Positions 1 through 9,298 of a stretch of 64,000 nucleotides of DNA are shown piece after piece; positions within the stretch are counted from its first letter, which is position 1; every line of letters starts with the position of its first letter. A model generated the notes under the pieces. It was not told the origin of the DNA. It saw only the letters and a list, made by a program, of their open reading frames with translations, and did not search any database. The position numbers and the translations under genes were made by a program. The DNA lies in the NCBI GenBank assembly GCA_963759735.1, contig CAVXAF010000004.1, positions 248,001 to 312,000 on the forward strand, given 5' to 3'. Source of the DNA: Hyphomicrobium_A sp963759735. Its GTDB lineage: Bacteria; Pseudomonadota; Alphaproteobacteria; Rhizobiales; Hyphomicrobiaceae.

Positions 1-492
1 GTCGAGGAGGTCGGCGAGGCGCTCGGCCTGCCGCGCGAGGGCAGCCTCGAGTGGGTGCTCGACATGGACGACACCCTGCGCATCGACGCCGACCGCGACC
101 ACCTGTTCCGCATCCTCAGCAATCTCGTGCGCAACGCCATTGAGGCGATCGAAGCCGCGCCGGCTCCCCTGCACGGCGAAATCCACATCAAGGCCTGGCG
201 CGAAGGTCGCCGCGTGCTGGTGCAGGTGCGCGATAACGGTCCCGGCGTGCCGCAGAAGGCGCGTGACCACCTGTTCGAGGCCTTCACCGGCTCGCAGCGC
301 AAGGGGGGCACCGGCCTCGGGCTGGCCATCGCCGCCGAGATTGTGGGCGTGCACGGCGGCCAGGTGCGCCTGCGCGACGCCGACAAGGGTGCGATATTCG
401 AGTTTGAAATCCCTGATCGCGGCAGCCAAATAGAGCCTGACGGGGCCGATACGGCGGTACTGTCTGCGGCGCCGCGGCACGACCGGGCATAG
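1..492 (+). CDS. Sensor histidine kinase, C-terminal part (partial)
   Basis: The reading frame is open from the first base, so the N-terminus, sensor region and phospho-accepting histidine lie outside the window. What remains is an ATP-binding HATPase_c domain. The N box reads NLVRNAIEAIE, the G1 box DNGPGVP, and the G2 region GGTGLGLAIAAEIV followed by HGGQVRL. These are the standard ATP-lid and nucleotide-binding elements of a two-component kinase, which autophosphorylates and passes phosphate to a response regulator. The last 25 or so residues after EFEIPD are a non-conserved tail. The partner regulator is not visible, so the signal cannot be named. The tRNA-Arg gene follows after 116 bases in which I see no gene. 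Confidence 0.9.
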   Translation, partial: VEEVGEALGLPREGSLEWVLDMDDTLRIDADRDHLFRILSNLVRNAIEAIEAAPAPLHGEIHIKAWREGRRVLVQVRDNGPGVPQKARDHLFEAFTGSQRKGGTGLGLAIAAEIVGVHGGQVRLRDADKGAIFEFEIPDRGSQIEPDGADTAVLSAAPRHDRA

Positions 493-608
493 GTCAGCCA
501 AGACCCTTGCGCGTCAGGTTCTGAGCCATTAGTAGTGGCGTGCTTCGGTGTGGTCTTTGGCTCGCCGATTGCTTGTGGCCTCTGCGTGGCCGTGAACAAC
601 GCAGATAA

Positions 609-685
609 GCGCCCGTAGCTCAGCTGGATAGAGCATCAGACTACGAATCTGAGGGTCGGACGTTCGAATCGTTCCGGGCGCGCCA
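609..685 (+). tRNA. tRNA-Arg (anticodon ACG)
   Basis: A 77-base cloverleaf can be folded by eye. The acceptor stem GCGCCCG pairs with CGGGCGC, followed by discriminator G and an encoded CCA. The D arm contains AGCTCAGCTGGATAGAGC, and the T arm contains the GTTCGAATC core. The anticodon stem TCAGA/TCTGA encloses the loop CTACGAA, giving anticodon ACG, which is read as ICG after deamination and decodes CGU, CGC and CGA. No integrase or duplicated 3' end is nearby, so there is no sign that it serves as an attachment site here. Confidence 0.97.
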
Positions 686-765
686 TAAAATCAATCAGTT
701 ACAGATGAAATCCGTTCCGCAAGCGCGGTGCTGTGGAACGCAGGCGTCGCTTGCAGGAGGACAGT

Positions 766-1038
766 GTGGACGATCTTTCAATCGCTTTTCTGGAGAGATG
801 GGTTGAGGAGAATGTCACGCCGGTGCCAGCCAATCGCCAGGCAGCAGAAGCAGTTCGTCTCGCAGCGGCATGCACCCGCGACGCCGCCGAGGAAGACATC
901 ACCGAAGAGACTTTGGCGGAGATCGCTTCCGAAGAATCAGACGGCGACGACTTGGTAGCCTTCATGGCGAAGGCGCTCGAGAAGGCGGAGTTGGAAGAGC
1001 AAGACGCAGACGCCGACGACGAGGAAGAAGACAACTAG
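766..1038 (+). CDS. Small acidic protein, possibly DUF768-like
   Basis: This 90-residue protein starts at GTG 766, because AGGAGG at 755-760 sits five bases upstream. A longer frame from 733 has no such site. The body (FLERWVEENV, then a helix with AAEAVRLAAACTRDA, then EETLAEIA) resembles the small DUF768 proteins of rhizobia, which carry an FLxxW start and a CxxDA segment. I assign that family only tentatively. The last 20 or so residues are almost all Asp and Glu, ending in EEEDN. No catalytic motif, signal peptide or membrane segment is visible. The gene lies directly downstream of tRNA-Arg and stands alone. Function is unknown. Confidence 0.7.
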   Translation: MDDLSIAFLERWVEENVTPVPANRQAAEAVRLAAACTRDAAEEDITEETLAEIASEESDGDDLVAFMAKALEKAELEEQDADADDEEEDN

Positions 1039-1087
1039 CTACCCGCCGGTATGTTAGCGCCGACGATGGTGGCGCGGCTGCGATCGC

Positions 1088-1963
1088 TCAGGCGACTGGG
1101 ATGACGTCGACACCGACGTGCACCGAATGTTCGCTGCCGCCGAGCAAGATGCCGCTGATCGGGCAGACGTCGTCGTAGTCGCGGCCGTAGGCGATGGTGA
1201 TGTGCTCATCACGCGGCATGAGGCCGTTGGTGGGGTCAAAGTCGACCCAGCCGAACTCCGGCGACCAGACCGAGATCCATGCATGCGAGGCATCGGCGCC
1301 AGCAAGGCGCGGCGTGCCCACCGGCGGCTTGGTCAGGATGTAGCCGCTGACGTAGCGCGCCGAAAGGCGCATGGCGCGCAGACAGGCGAGTGCGAGGTGC
1401 GAGAAATCCTGGCAGACGCCCCGGCGCTGCTCCAGGACCTGCGTCACCGGCGTCGAGACATCCGTCGCAGTCGGATCAAACGTGAAATCATCATAGATGC
1501 GCTCGACGAGGTTCCAGGCGGCCTCGAGGGCGGGACGGCCGGGCGTGAACGATTGGCGCGCGTAGTCGGCGATGTCGGGCGTCGGGCGCGTGTTCTTCGA
1601 CGCGCAAGCGTAGGCGACGACGCGGAGATCGAGGCCAGCACGCGGGTCGGCGATCATGCCGGCCAGCTGCTCCCACGGGACCGTCGCGGCTAGATCGATA
1701 CTCAGCGGGGCGGTGACCGTTATGGTGCTGCGCGCATGCACCACGAGTTCCTTGTGGTCTTGCTCGATGTCGAACATGACGACGCGATTGCCATAGTAAT
1801 CCTCGCGCTCGGTGCGGATCGTCGGGGCAGGCTCGATGACAAGGGTGTGGCCTTTGATGCGCTGCCGATCGACGACGCGCGGCGACATGTGCACGATGTG
1901 CTGGCTCTGCGCCACGGGCGTCGAGTAGCGGTAGGTGGTCCGATGGCTCACATCGTATTTCAT
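1088..1963 (-). CDS. Transglutaminase-like cysteine peptidase family protein
   Basis: A 291-residue protein with a bacterial transglutaminase N-terminal beta domain (residues 1 to about 85, KYDVSHRTTYRYSTPV) and a transglutaminase core. The papain-like triad is visible as Cys184 (RRGVCQDFSH), His227 (DASHAWISV) and Asp243 (WVDFDPTNG). Such proteins act as peptidases or amide-bond transferases. The chosen ATG at 1963 has GAGGTG about ten bases upstream, overlapping the stop of the preceding gene. A GTG at 1975 would lie directly against that site. It is the last gene of a leftward three-gene unit with an ATP-grasp/alpha-E protein and a DUF2126 protein. The C-terminal GILLGGSEHSVHVGVDV is typical of this subfamily. 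The substrate is unknown. Confidence 0.88.
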   Translation of the reverse strand: MKYDVSHRTTYRYSTPVAQSQHIVHMSPRVVDRQRIKGHTLVIEPAPTIRTEREDYYGNRVVMFDIEQDHKELVVHARSTITVTAPLSIDLAATVPWEQLAGMIADPRAGLDLRVVAYACASKNTRPTPDIADYARQSFTPGRPALEAAWNLVERIYDDFTFDPTATDVSTPVTQVLEQRRGVCQDFSHLALACLRAMRLSARYVSGYILTKPPVGTPRLAGADASHAWISVWSPEFGWVDFDPTNGLMPRDEHITIAYGRDYDDVCPISGILLGGSEHSVHVGVDVIPVA

Positions 1964-1976
1964 GGGGCTGAACACC

Positions 1977-4673
1977 TCATGGCTTGGGTCGCAGTCGCGT
2001 GTGCACGCGATGCGGCTGGTCTTCCAGCAGATTGAAGTAGCGCCGCTCTATCGCATTGACGAGCTGCGGAAGCAGGCGAAGCTGCTTGCGCAGCGCGCTC
2101 TGCACCTCGCCGCGCGAGGCATCGCGGGCAATCGCCTCGACATCGACGCTGCGGATCGAGGTGAGCATGGCGAGAATGGTTCGCCGCTCGTCGGTGAGGC
2201 TGGTGCCGTGATTGGATTGCGGCAGGCCGTTAAGATGCTGCGAGACGCTCGCCAGCTGGTAGGCGAGGCTGCGCGGGTTCGTCTCATCGAGCAGCAGCAG
2301 GTCGAGCACCAACGCCAGCATCGGATCGAGCCGGTAGCGCGAGCGGTAGGTGATGAAGCTATCGGCCACCTCGAGCAGGAAGACGAGGCGCCCCGTCTCC
2401 TCTTCGCGCTCCAGTGGCCGGCCGAAAAGCCACAGAATGGCTTCGCTCATGTTGCTGGCACGCTCAACGCGGCGTCCCATGTCGAGGAACGACCAGCCTT
2501 TGTTGCGGGTCATGTTCTCGTGCATGAGGCCGTTGAAGGCGGCCAGCCAGCCGAGCCCGTCCTCGATGAGGTCGAGGAGCGTCTCGGGCGGGGCGTCCAG
2601 CAGTTCGCTGCGCCAGTCGCCGCCGGGACGGAAGTGGCTGAGCACACGCCAGGCTTCCAACGACAGGCGATCCCGCGTCAGATTGGCGACGCGATAGAGT
2701 TTATCGATCGTCCCGTCGAGCGAGCGCCTTCCGTCCTTGGCGGTGATCAGCGCGTGGACCATGCGCTCGACCGCTGAGGCGTCGTCGAGGTCGGCGTCCG
2801 TCTCCGCTTCTACAGGCGCACCCCCGTGCATCTTATCTCGCATAGCGAGTGCTTCGAGGCAGGCGCGGGCGGCACCTTGCACCTGGGCAGGCGCATGGTC
2901 GGCCCTGAGCGGCTGCAAGGCACTGCGCAGGACGCGCATGATCCAGTCGGTGCGTTCAACATAGCGGCCGAGCCAGAATAGGTCATCGGCGACGCGGCTT
3001 TGGATGACGCGCTGCGAACGCTGCACGCGCGCGGTTTCGATCGTCGGCTGCCACAGGCTGCGGTGCGGGGGCACCTCGCCGTCAGAAATTATCCACACGT
3101 CGCGGGTGCGGGCCTCGGGCGCGCTGAGCGCCACGGCGAGGTTGGGAACGATGGCCATGGCGAGACCGCCCGGCATCACCGAGAACCCGTCCGGAGTTGC
3201 GGCGGCGAACAGGCGAACCGCGAACGGCTGCGGCACAAGACCCTGCGGGGTAAACGCCGGCGTGGTGCCAAAGCCGATGCGTTCCTCGGCAACGAGTTCA
3301 TCGCCGCGCAGCTCGATGTCCTCCTTGAGGGCAATCCGCTGCGCTTCGGTGAGGCTCGAACCAAGGCGGCCGAACTGCGCCCCGCCCGGTCGCCCGGTGC
3401 CTTCCTGCGCCTGGCGGATGACCATGCGGTCGAGATTGTCGATGACATGGCGACGGTTGGCTGCATCGCCCAGCCAGTGTCGCGGCGCGTCGGCGATCAG
3501 CAGGTCTTCGCCGAACAAGCGGCGGCAGATCGCCGGCAGATAGGCGCCGATGCCGCGGTTCTGCGCCGCGGCCGAACCGAGCGCGTTGCGCACCAGCTCG
3601 GGCGCCTTACGGCACGCCTGCACGAGCCCGGGCGGTCCGCCATAGCGCGTGATGTCGAGTTCCATGGGATCGGACTGGCGGCCGTCGATGCAGCGCACGA
3701 TGAGGTCGATGCCCTTGAGGCCTTCGAGCGTCTTCAGGAAGATACGGTCACCTGCCGTGCGCAGGTCGCCGCCCTCGACAAGCATGTAGCCGAGATAGCG
3801 CGCCAGATAGGCGTGGCTGAAATAGTCATCGTGATGCGGACCGGGCGTGAGCAAGGCGATGCGCGGATCGCGGCGCCCGGTGAGCATCGCCAACGAACCC
3901 TGTAGTTGCTCGAAGAACGGCGCTAGGCGCAGGCCGTTGCAGGCTTCGAATATGTCGCCCGCGATATGGGTGTGCACGACCCGGTTGGCGAGTGCGTAGC
4001 CGACGCCGGCGGGCGTTTCGGTATGATTGTCGATGACACGCCAGCTGCCGTCGGCCTCGCGCGCCAGATCGACAGCATAGAACTGCAGATTGCCGCCTGG
4101 CGGATTTATGCCGTGGCACGGGGTTAGGAAAGCCGGGTCGGAGAAGATCAGCGCCGGGGGGATGAGGCCGTCGCGCAGCAACTTCTGTTCGCCGTACAAA
4201 TCGGTGAGGACGGCATTCAGCAGCCGCGCGCGCTGAATGACGGCTCGCTCGAGCGCCTGCCACTCGCTGGCAGCGATGACGAGCGGGACGAGATCAACTT
4301 CCCAACGCTTACCTGGAGAGACCGGATCGGCGAAAATATCGTGGGCGATGCCCATCTCGCGCACCCGCCGATTGAGGCGGTCGGCGCGTTGGGTCTGCTC
4401 GGCGGAAGGGAGGTCGGCTAGGGCGCTGAGAAACGGGCGCCAATGCGGACGCACTTCGCCGTTGGCGTCGATGAGCTCGTCGTAGGTGCCTCCGCAAGCC
4501 TGCGCGTAGCCCGCAATGAGCTTGCGATCGAGCGGCAGAGTGAGCCGGGCCTCGAAATTCATGGCTGGGGATCGATGGAGGCTATGCCCCGCGGAGTGTG
4601 CATCGTTGGCCGGTTCAGATTCTGGAGAGCGACGCGAGGATAGTGCTTCGTCGTGCACCGCACCAGCGGTCAT
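1977..4673 (-). CDS. Fused circularly permuted ATP-grasp ligase and alpha-E domain protein
   Basis: Predicted amide ligase of 898 residues. Residues about 75-540 match the circularly permuted type 2 ATP-grasp family (COG2308). Visible signposts include the segments GDRIFLKTLEGLKGIDLIVR, DPMELDITRYGGPPGLVQA and NRRHVIDNLDRMVI. After SRVADDLFWLGRYVERTDWI, residues about 555-890 form the helical alpha-E domain (COG2307). In many genomes the two are separate neighbouring genes; here they are fused. Comparative genomics has proposed that this pair, with a glutamine-synthetase-like DUF2126 ligase, makes or attaches a peptide. No substrate is established. The start is uncertain: neither the ATG at 4673 nor Met38 (ATG at 4562), where similarity begins, has a clear ribosome site. 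The preceding gene ends 52 bases upstream. Confidence 0.88.
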   Translation of the reverse strand: MTAGAVHDEALSSRRSPESEPANDAHSAGHSLHRSPAMNFEARLTLPLDRKLIAGYAQACGGTYDELIDANGEVRPHWRPFLSALADLPSAEQTQRADRLNRRVREMGIAHDIFADPVSPGKRWEVDLVPLVIAASEWQALERAVIQRARLLNAVLTDLYGEQKLLRDGLIPPALIFSDPAFLTPCHGINPPGGNLQFYAVDLAREADGSWRVIDNHTETPAGVGYALANRVVHTHIAGDIFEACNGLRLAPFFEQLQGSLAMLTGRRDPRIALLTPGPHHDDYFSHAYLARYLGYMLVEGGDLRTAGDRIFLKTLEGLKGIDLIVRCIDGRQSDPMELDITRYGGPPGLVQACRKAPELVRNALGSAAAQNRGIGAYLPAICRRLFGEDLLIADAPRHWLGDAANRRHVIDNLDRMVIRQAQEGTGRPGGAQFGRLGSSLTEAQRIALKEDIELRGDELVAEERIGFGTTPAFTPQGLVPQPFAVRLFAAATPDGFSVMPGGLAMAIVPNLAVALSAPEARTRDVWIISDGEVPPHRSLWQPTIETARVQRSQRVIQSRVADDLFWLGRYVERTDWIMRVLRSALQPLRADHAPAQVQGAARACLEALAMRDKMHGGAPVEAETDADLDDASAVERMVHALITAKDGRRSLDGTIDKLYRVANLTRDRLSLEAWRVLSHFRPGGDWRSELLDAPPETLLDLIEDGLGWLAAFNGLMHENMTRNKGWSFLDMGRRVERASNMSEAILWLFGRPLEREEETGRLVFLLEVADSFITYRSRYRLDPMLALVLDLLLLDETNPRSLAYQLASVSQHLNGLPQSNHGTSLTDERRTILAMLTSIRSVDVEAIARDASRGEVQSALRKQLRLLPQLVNAIERRYFNLLEDQPHRVHTRLRPKP

Positions 4674-4725
4674 AAACGCCGGAAACGACGAATCAATTTG
4701 GGTGTGGCCGCGGCGCGGGAGTTGA

Positions 4726-7700
4726 CTACGGCCAGAGACGCAGGTCGAGCGTCAACGGGTATTCGGCGCTGATTACGGGTGCAAAAGTGGTGGGACGCCC
4801 CGGCGTGTGGCCAAGTGGTTCAAAGCGGGCCAGCCGCCGTCCTTCTGCCTCGTAGGAGTTGACCGGCGCGAGTTCGAAGTTGCGTCCCCCGGGATGGGTC
4901 GAGTGGTAGCGGCAGCCACCCACTGAGCGCCCCGTCCAGGTATCGATGACATCGAACACCAGCGGCACGTGGGGCTGCACGGTCGGATGCAGGCAAGACG
5001 ACGGCAGCCAGGAGCGGAAGCGCACACCGGCGACTTTCTCTCCGAACGTACCTGTCGGGGCCAGCGGCAGCCCCCGGCCATTGCAGGTCACGGCGAACCG
5101 TCCACTGGCGCTGTCGGTGACCTTCACCTGCACGCGGTCGAGCGAATTGTCGACGTAGCGCGCAGTGCCGCCCGCGGCGTTCTCCTCGCCGAGCACGTGC
5201 CAGGGCTCCAGCGCTTGGCGCAGTTCGATGCTGACGCCGGAGGCCTCGATCTCACCGATGAGCGGGAAGCGAAATTCGAAGTGCGGCTTGAACCAGTCGA
5301 GTTCGACCGGAAGGCCGGCCTCCTGCAGGTTGCCGATCACCTCGCTGAAGTCAGCCCAAAGGTAATGCGGAAGCATGAAGCGGTCGTGCAGTGCGGTGCC
5401 CCAGCGTACGAGTTTGCCGCGATAAGGGCGGTCCCAGAACATGGCGATGAAACTGCGCATCAGCAGCTGCTGCACCAAGCTCATGCGTTCGTGCGGTGGC
5501 ATTTCGAATGAGCGGAACTCGATGAGGCCGAGGCGTCCGGTGGGGCTGTCGGGCGAATAGAGCTTGTCGATGCAGATCTCGGCGCGGTGCGTGTTGCCGC
5601 TGACGTCGACGAGCAGGTGGCGGAAGATGCGGTCGACCAGCCACGGTGGAACGGTGCCCTGCGAGGGATCGGGGATCTCCTTCAGGGCGATGTCGAGTTC
5701 GTACAGCGCCTCATGGCGCGCTTCATCGAGGCGCGGCGCCTGACTGGTGGGTCCGATGAACAGACCGGAGAACATGTACGAGAGCGAAGGGTGGTTCTGC
5801 CAGTAGGCGATGATCGAGGCGAGCAGGTCAGGGCGGCGCAGGAAGGGACTATCGGCCGGCGTGATGCCGCCCATGACGATGTGGTTGCCACCACCGGTGC
5901 CGGTATGGCGCCCGTCGAGCTGGTACTTGTCGGTGCCGAGGCGCGCCTGGTGCGCCTCCTCGTAGACCGCGGTGGTGATGGCAACGACCTCCTTCCAGCT
6001 CGTCGCCGGATGGACGTTGACCTCGATGACGCCGGGGTCGGGCGTGACCTTGATCACGTTGATGCGTGGATCGTGCGGCGGCGAATAGCCTTCGATGTGC
6101 ACCGGCACCTTGGCCGATGCTGCCGCTTCCTCGACGGCCGCGACGAGCGAGGCGAAATCCAGGGCGTCCGTGAGCGGCGGCAGAAACACGCACAGATGCC
6201 CATCGCGCGGCTCGATGGCGAGCGCGGTTCGCACCGAGCCGTAGACCTCGCTGGGGCCGGTGGGCGGTGGCACGGGGGCGGGGCGCAGGGTGATAGCCTT
6301 GCGCTGCTGGATCAGCACCTCGCGTTCGGGCAGGGGCGCCACTTCGCCCAACGGATCGCGCGGCGGCACGTGCGGATAGTCGACCTCGGGCAGCGGCGGC
6401 AGCGAGCCCATGGGCAGGCGCAGGCCGGCCGGTGAATTGCCGGGCATCAGAAACAGTCTGCCGCGCCGTGTGCCCCACCGCTCGGTGACCCAGCGACGTC
6501 CAAGATCGGGCGACTGCCACACCTGCACGGGGAGCACGTAGCTCACCGGCTTGTCGAGACCCTGCTCGAAGACGCGCACCAGGCGCGCGCGCTCGACCGG
6601 ATCCTGCAGCTTGTTCTTCTCCGGCGTCACGTCGAGCGGCAGCTTCTGCTCGATGAGCGCGTAGTAGCCGGGGTCCTCGTATGCAGGCATGCCGCTGTCG
6701 GCCGGCAGGCCGAGTTGCGTGCACAGGGCCTTCATGAGCTTGTCGGCTTCGGCGATGCCGGCATTGGCAGGTTTGTCTTCGCGGTCGATGAGGTCAGGGT
6801 CGCTCCACAGCGGTTGCTCGTCGCGGCGCCAGTAGAGAGCGAATGCCCATCGCGGCAGCGGCTCGCCGGGGTACCATTTCCCCTGTCCGTAATGCAGAAG
6901 GCCGCCCGGCGCGAAGCGCTGCTGCAGTCGGCGCACGAGGTTTTCGGCGTAGATCCGCTTGGTGGGACCCACGGCGCCGGTCTTCCATTCATCGGCGTCC
7001 ATGTCGTCGATCGACACGAAGGTCGGCTCGCCACCCATGCTGAGGCGAACGTCGGCCTTGTCGAGTCGGATGTCGACGGCGTCGCCCGCGGCAACGATCT
7101 TTTTCCAGGTGTCTTCAGTGTAGGGCAGCGTGACGCGCGGGGTCTCGAGCACGCGTTCGACCCGCATGTCGAAGGAGAAGGTGACCTCGGCTGGCTCGTG
7201 CGCACCGCTGATCGGGGCAGCGCTGGAAGGCTGCGGCGTCGCGGCGAGGGGGATATGCCCTTCGCCGGCGAGTAGGCCGGAGGTCGGATCAAGGCCGATC
7301 CAGCCGGCGCCCGGCAGATATACTTCCGCCCAGGCGTGCAGGTCGGTGAAGTCGGCTTCGGCACCGGCGGCGCCGCCGTCCAGCGGTTTCACGTCCGGCT
7401 TCAGCTGGATGAGGTAGCCCGACACGAAGCGTGCGGCAAAGCCGATATGGCGCAGCACCTGCACCAGCAGCCAGCCGGAATCGCGGCACGAGCCCGACGC
7501 CTTGACCAGCGTTTCCTCGGGCGTCTGGATGCCTGGCTCGAGGCGTACGCAATAGCTGACCTCGTTGCGCACGCGGCGATTGAGGTCGGTGAGGAAGTCG
7601 ATGGTGACTTCCTTCTTGGTCGGCAACGACGCCAGGAACTTACTGACCAGCGGAGTGGCCGGCATAGGCTCGAGGTAGGGCTGCAATTCCTTCTTCAACT

Positions 7701-8025
7701 CGGGCTCGTAGGCGAACGGCCAATCCTTGGCGCTCTCTTCGACGAAGAAGTCGAATGGATTGATGACCGCCATGTCGGCGACGAGGTCTACCGTGACGAC
7801 AAAGCGGTCTGTCTTCTCGGGCAGCACCACGCGCGCGCAGTAGTTGGCGAATGGGTCTTGCTGCCAATTGAGGAAGTGCAGCTTGGGCTCGATGTTCAGC
7901 GAGTAGCTGAGGATCGGCGTCCGGCAGTGCGGGGCCGGCCGCAAGCGAATGACCTGGGGAGCCATTCCGATTGTACGATCGTAATAATAGGCCGTCCGGT
8001 GCGTGAGGGCGACGTGGAGGGGCAT
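4726..8025 (-). CDS. Transglutaminase / DUF2126 (glutamine-synthetase-like) protein
   Basis: A 1,099-residue two-part protein. The N-terminal third is a transglutaminase-like peptidase with Cys180 (KASGSCRDSGWLL), His230 (TDLHAWAEVYLP) and Asp246 (WIGLDPTSG). The rest is DUF2126 (COG4196), which has been predicted from comparative analysis to be a circularly permuted glutamine-synthetase-like carboxylate-amine ligase. The glycine- and histidine-rich signature RHTGTGGGNHIVMGG lies near residue 708 and EFRSFEMPPHERMS near residue 838. It is the first gene of the leftward unit and shares a 193-base divergent intergenic region with the metallopeptidase gene. The combination of a peptidase domain and a ligase domain in one chain suggests processing and joining of the same peptide, which is inference. 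Confidence 0.88.
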   Translation of the reverse strand: MPLHVALTHRTAYYYDRTIGMAPQVIRLRPAPHCRTPILSYSLNIEPKLHFLNWQQDPFANYCARVVLPEKTDRFVVTVDLVADMAVINPFDFFVEESAKDWPFAYEPELKKELQPYLEPMPATPLVSKFLASLPTKKEVTIDFLTDLNRRVRNEVSYCVRLEPGIQTPEETLVKASGSCRDSGWLLVQVLRHIGFAARFVSGYLIQLKPDVKPLDGGAAGAEADFTDLHAWAEVYLPGAGWIGLDPTSGLLAGEGHIPLAATPQPSSAAPISGAHEPAEVTFSFDMRVERVLETPRVTLPYTEDTWKKIVAAGDAVDIRLDKADVRLSMGGEPTFVSIDDMDADEWKTGAVGPTKRIYAENLVRRLQQRFAPGGLLHYGQGKWYPGEPLPRWAFALYWRRDEQPLWSDPDLIDREDKPANAGIAEADKLMKALCTQLGLPADSGMPAYEDPGYYALIEQKLPLDVTPEKNKLQDPVERARLVRVFEQGLDKPVSYVLPVQVWQSPDLGRRWVTERWGTRRGRLFLMPGNSPAGLRLPMGSLPPLPEVDYPHVPPRDPLGEVAPLPEREVLIQQRKAITLRPAPVPPPTGPSEVYGSVRTALAIEPRDGHLCVFLPPLTDALDFASLVAAVEEAAASAKVPVHIEGYSPPHDPRINVIKVTPDPGVIEVNVHPATSWKEVVAITTAVYEEAHQARLGTDKYQLDGRHTGTGGGNHIVMGGITPADSPFLRRPDLLASIIAYWQNHPSLSYMFSGLFIGPTSQAPRLDEARHEALYELDIALKEIPDPSQGTVPPWLVDRIFRHLLVDVSGNTHRAEICIDKLYSPDSPTGRLGLIEFRSFEMPPHERMSLVQQLLMRSFIAMFWDRPYRGKLVRWGTALHDRFMLPHYLWADFSEVIGNLQEAGLPVELDWFKPHFEFRFPLIGEIEASGVSIELRQALEPWHVLGEENAAGGTARYVDNSLDRVQVKVTDSASGRFAVTCNGRGLPLAPTGTFGEKVAGVRFRSWLPSSCLHPTVQPHVPLVFDVIDTWTGRSVGGCRYHSTHPGGRNFELAPVNSYEAEGRRLARFEPLGHTPGRPTTFAPVISAEYPLTLDLRLWP

Positions 8026-8218
8026 CAGAACCTGTTTGAAAAAGTGCTCTTGTGCAGCGCAGCGTCAGGACCATAGAACATCTTTCGTCGCGCACGAAGT
8101 TCAGGCATTGCCCGGCAAGTAGGCTTTTTGCAACAACTTTGGGCACTTAAGAGAAACGGAACGTGCAAAGCTTCGCAGCGTTAGAGGCGGCGCGATCGAG
8201 CGGCGGGGACAGAGTCCG

Positions 8219-9298
8219 GTGAAGACGTTCAAATGCGGCGCCTGCGGCAATACGGTCTACTTCGAGAATATTCGCTGCCTGCGCTGCGGGCATGCGCTCG
8301 GCTTTCGTGCCGACAAACTCGAAATCCGCACCATCGTAGCGTCCGGCAACGGCCTCTACCGTGAGTACAAGAAGGGGTCGGGCGCCCGCCTGCGCTACTG
8401 CGCCAACGAGGCGCAGGGGGTCTGCAATTGGTTGGTGCACTCCGATTCCAGGTCGACATTCTGCGAAGCCTGCGCGCTCAACCGCACCATTCCCAACCTC
8501 GCCTACCCTGACAACGTGCTCGCCTGGGGCGAGTTCGAGCGGGCCAAGAAACGCCTCGTCTATTCGCTATTGCGCCTGGGACTGCCGCTCGACGGCGCCG
8601 CAATGGGGAAGGCGCCGCTGACCTTTGATTTCGTCCACGATGCGCTCACGGGGCACGTCGATGGGGTCATTACCATCGCCGTCGGCGAAGCGGATTCCGT
8701 CGAGCGGGAGCGCCAGCGCAAGGCGATGGCCGAGACCTATCGCTCCATGCTCGGACATTTGCGACACGAGAGCGGGCACTATTACTGGATGCTGCTCATC
8801 GACGGCTCCGACCACATGTTCCGCTTCCGACAGCTGTTCGGTGACGAACGAGAGAATTACGGCGCGGCGCTCGAAAGGCATCATTCACAGGGGCCGCCCG
8901 CCGACTGGTCGCTGCGTCACGTTTCCGCCTATGCCAGCTCGCATCCCTGGGAAGACTGGGCGGAGACGTGGGCGCACTACCTGCACATGCTCGATGCGCT
9001 CGACACCGCAGCGGTGCATCGCATCGAGCCGCGCTCGGGCCGTTTTGGCGGCTCGGGAACGTGGCCGCTGCGCCCGTTCGACGTTTTTCGCACCGAGAGT
9101 TTCGATGCCTTGATCAAGCGGTGGATGCCGCTGACGTTGGCGCTCAACGACATCAACCGCAGCATGGGCCACGACGACTTCTATCCATTCGTCATCCCCG
9201 ATGTGGCGATTACCAAACTCGCCTTCGTGCATCGCATCGTCCACCAATTGGTACAGCGGGCGGTACAGCGCGCTGCACAACGCAGCGGGCAGCGATAA
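8219..9298 (+). CDS. Zinc-ribbon putative zinc metallopeptidase
   Basis: A 359-residue cytoplasmic protein. The N-terminus is a zinc ribbon (FKCGACGNTV, then IRCLRCGH), with further paired cysteines in RYCANEAQGVCNW and FCEACALN. The middle carries a metallopeptidase active-site helix, LRHESGHYYW, a textbook HExxH. A downstream HPWEDWAETWAHYLHM can supply the third ligand, probably a glutamate. This is the layout of the family often annotated as putative zinc-binding metallopeptidase. The GTG at 8219 is chosen because the zinc ribbon starts at once; GCGGGGA about ten bases upstream is a weak ribosome site. It is divergent from the DUF2126/ATP-grasp unit, which makes it a candidate peptidase for that system. 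Its stop abuts the stop of the convergent porin gene. Confidence 0.85.
   Translation: MKTFKCGACGNTVYFENIRCLRCGHALGFRADKLEIRTIVASGNGLYREYKKGSGARLRYCANEAQGVCNWLVHSDSRSTFCEACALNRTIPNLAYPDNVLAWGEFERAKKRLVYSLLRLGLPLDGAAMGKAPLTFDFVHDALTGHVDGVITIAVGEADSVERERQRKAMAETYRSMLGHLRHESGHYYWMLLIDGSDHMFRFRQLFGDERENYGAALERHHSQGPPADWSLRHVSAYASSHPWEDWAETWAHYLHMLDALDTAAVHRIEPRSGRFGGSGTWPLRPFDVFRTESFDALIKRWMPLTLALNDINRSMGHDDFYPFVIPDVAITKLAFVHRIVHQLVQRAVQRAAQRSGQR

Noticed and set aside
609..685. tRNA-Arg as the attachment site of an integrated element
   Set aside because: No integrase, no repeat of the tRNA 3' end and no mobile genes within the window.
5587..6435. 282-codon plus-strand frame opposite the DUF2126 gene
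   Set aside because: Antisense shadow. Composition is rich in Arg, Asp, Val and Gly without a motif, while the minus strand carries conserved family segments.
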